This document shows positions 12,544 through 12,704 of a stretch of 12,704 nt of DNA, in pieces. The position numbers and the translations under genes were made by a program. This stretch comes from Rhodobacteraceae bacterium UBA996 (GTDB lineage Bacteria; Pseudomonadota; Alphaproteobacteria; Rhodobacterales; Rhodobacteraceae): positions 1 through 12,704 of the forward strand of contig DBBA01000031.1 in assembly GCA_002291955.1 (NCBI GenBank). Direction: 5' to 3'. The notes below the pieces were generated by a model. The model searched no databases, was not told the origin of the DNA, and worked only from the letters and a program-made list of their open reading frames with translations. Within the stretch, counting starts at the first letter, position 1; every line of letters begins with the position of its first letter.

Positions 12544-12557
12544 GGTATCTAGATACC
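12544..12557. promoter_or_regulatory. 14-bp perfect palindrome GGTATCTAGATACC
   Basis: This self-complementary 14-mer lies directly after the stop codon of the MocR-like gene and about 130 bases upstream of the rplM start. It is one of few AT-rich points in the region. It could be an operator for a dimeric regulator acting on the rplM promoter. No regulator can be named from the sequence. Confidence 0.35.
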
Positions 12558-12704
12558 TCATGCCTCGAAGGTGGACGCGGGGGCGGCGAGCATCGCGGCC
12601 AGCGTGTCGAGCGCCGCGCGGAAGCGCTGGGGATCGGGTTCGCCCGTCAGCGCCAGCCGCACGGCGTTGGGCGCGCGCCCGTCCACCAGCGCGAATTCAT
12701 CGGC
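12558..12704 (-). CDS. C-terminal end of a probable MocR-type (GntR/aminotransferase) regulator (partial)
   Basis: Only the last 48 codons are in the window; the frame continues past the right edge. The segment FALVDGRAPNAVRLALTG, then about 20 residues of a helical tail ending MLAAPASTFEA, resembles the C-terminus of PLP-dependent aminotransferase-like regulators of the MocR subfamily, in which the motif NAVRL is common. A plain fold-type I aminotransferase is the alternative. The stop codon abuts the palindrome at 12544-12557. It is on the same strand as rplM, 145 bases upstream. Confidence 0.65.
   Translation of the reverse strand, partial: ADEFALVDGRAPNAVRLALTGEPDPQRFRAALDTLAAMLAAPASTFEA

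Noticed and set aside
1..12704. CRISPR array, tRNA or rRNA genes, insertion sequences
   Set aside because: No regularly spaced repeats, no cloverleaf or rRNA sequence, and no transposase or integrase coding region was seen on either strand.

Overview
This is GC-rich DNA from an alphaproteobacterium, most likely of the Rhodobacterales/Rhodobacteraceae. The support is the CtrA and SciP cell-cycle regulators lying next to each other, the form of LigA, MnmA and the L13/S9 ribosomal genes, a GC-rich palindromic intergenic repeat of a type I associate with this family, and coding GC of roughly 70% in hand-counted lines.

Layout. (1) Positions 1-1819, minus strand: the 5' part of ligA (cut by the window edge), then ctrA, then sciP. 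Reading on the minus strand the order is sciP > ctrA > ligA. mnmA (tRNA 2-thiouridylase) diverges from sciP. Two near-consensus CtrA boxes lie in front of ctrA and between sciP and mnmA. (2) Positions 3122-4075: a secreted, cysteine-containing protein of unknown function. It is followed by about 230 bases of GC-rich hairpins (a dispersed-repeat-like tract). (3) Positions 4305-10152: a divergent catabolic cluster. Minus strand: intradiol ring-cleavage dioxygenase > IclR-family regulator > amidohydrolase. Plus strand: citrate-synthase-fold citryl-CoA lyase-like enzyme > CaiB-type CoA-transferase > NADPH-dependent FMN reductase. The two arms share a 129-base control region containing a sigma70-like promoter and a clean 9+6+9 palindrome, a likely IclR operator. 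My reading is that ring cleavage is followed by CoA activation and carbon-carbon cleavage. The substrate is unknown. (4) Positions 10178-11484: a small insertion at the 3' end of rpsI. The last 31 bp of rpsI are perfectly duplicated at 10233-10263 and 11454-11484. Between them lies a single gene of lower GC, encoding a GIY-YIG nuclease-like protein. Each rpsI tail is followed by its own, evidently related, terminator. (5) Positions 11454-12412: the ribosomal operon rplM-rpsI. (6) Positions 12558-12704: the last 48 codons of a probable MocR-type (GntR/aminotransferase) regulator, with a 14-bp perfect palindrome next to its stop.

The most unusual object is the compact (about 1.2 kb) GIY-YIG cassette. 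It has the structure of a site-specifically integrated element (direct repeats, target gene repaired by element DNA) but encodes no recognisable integrase. The second is the ring-cleavage/CoA-transferase/lyase cluster, a gene combination that I cannot match to a pathway I know.
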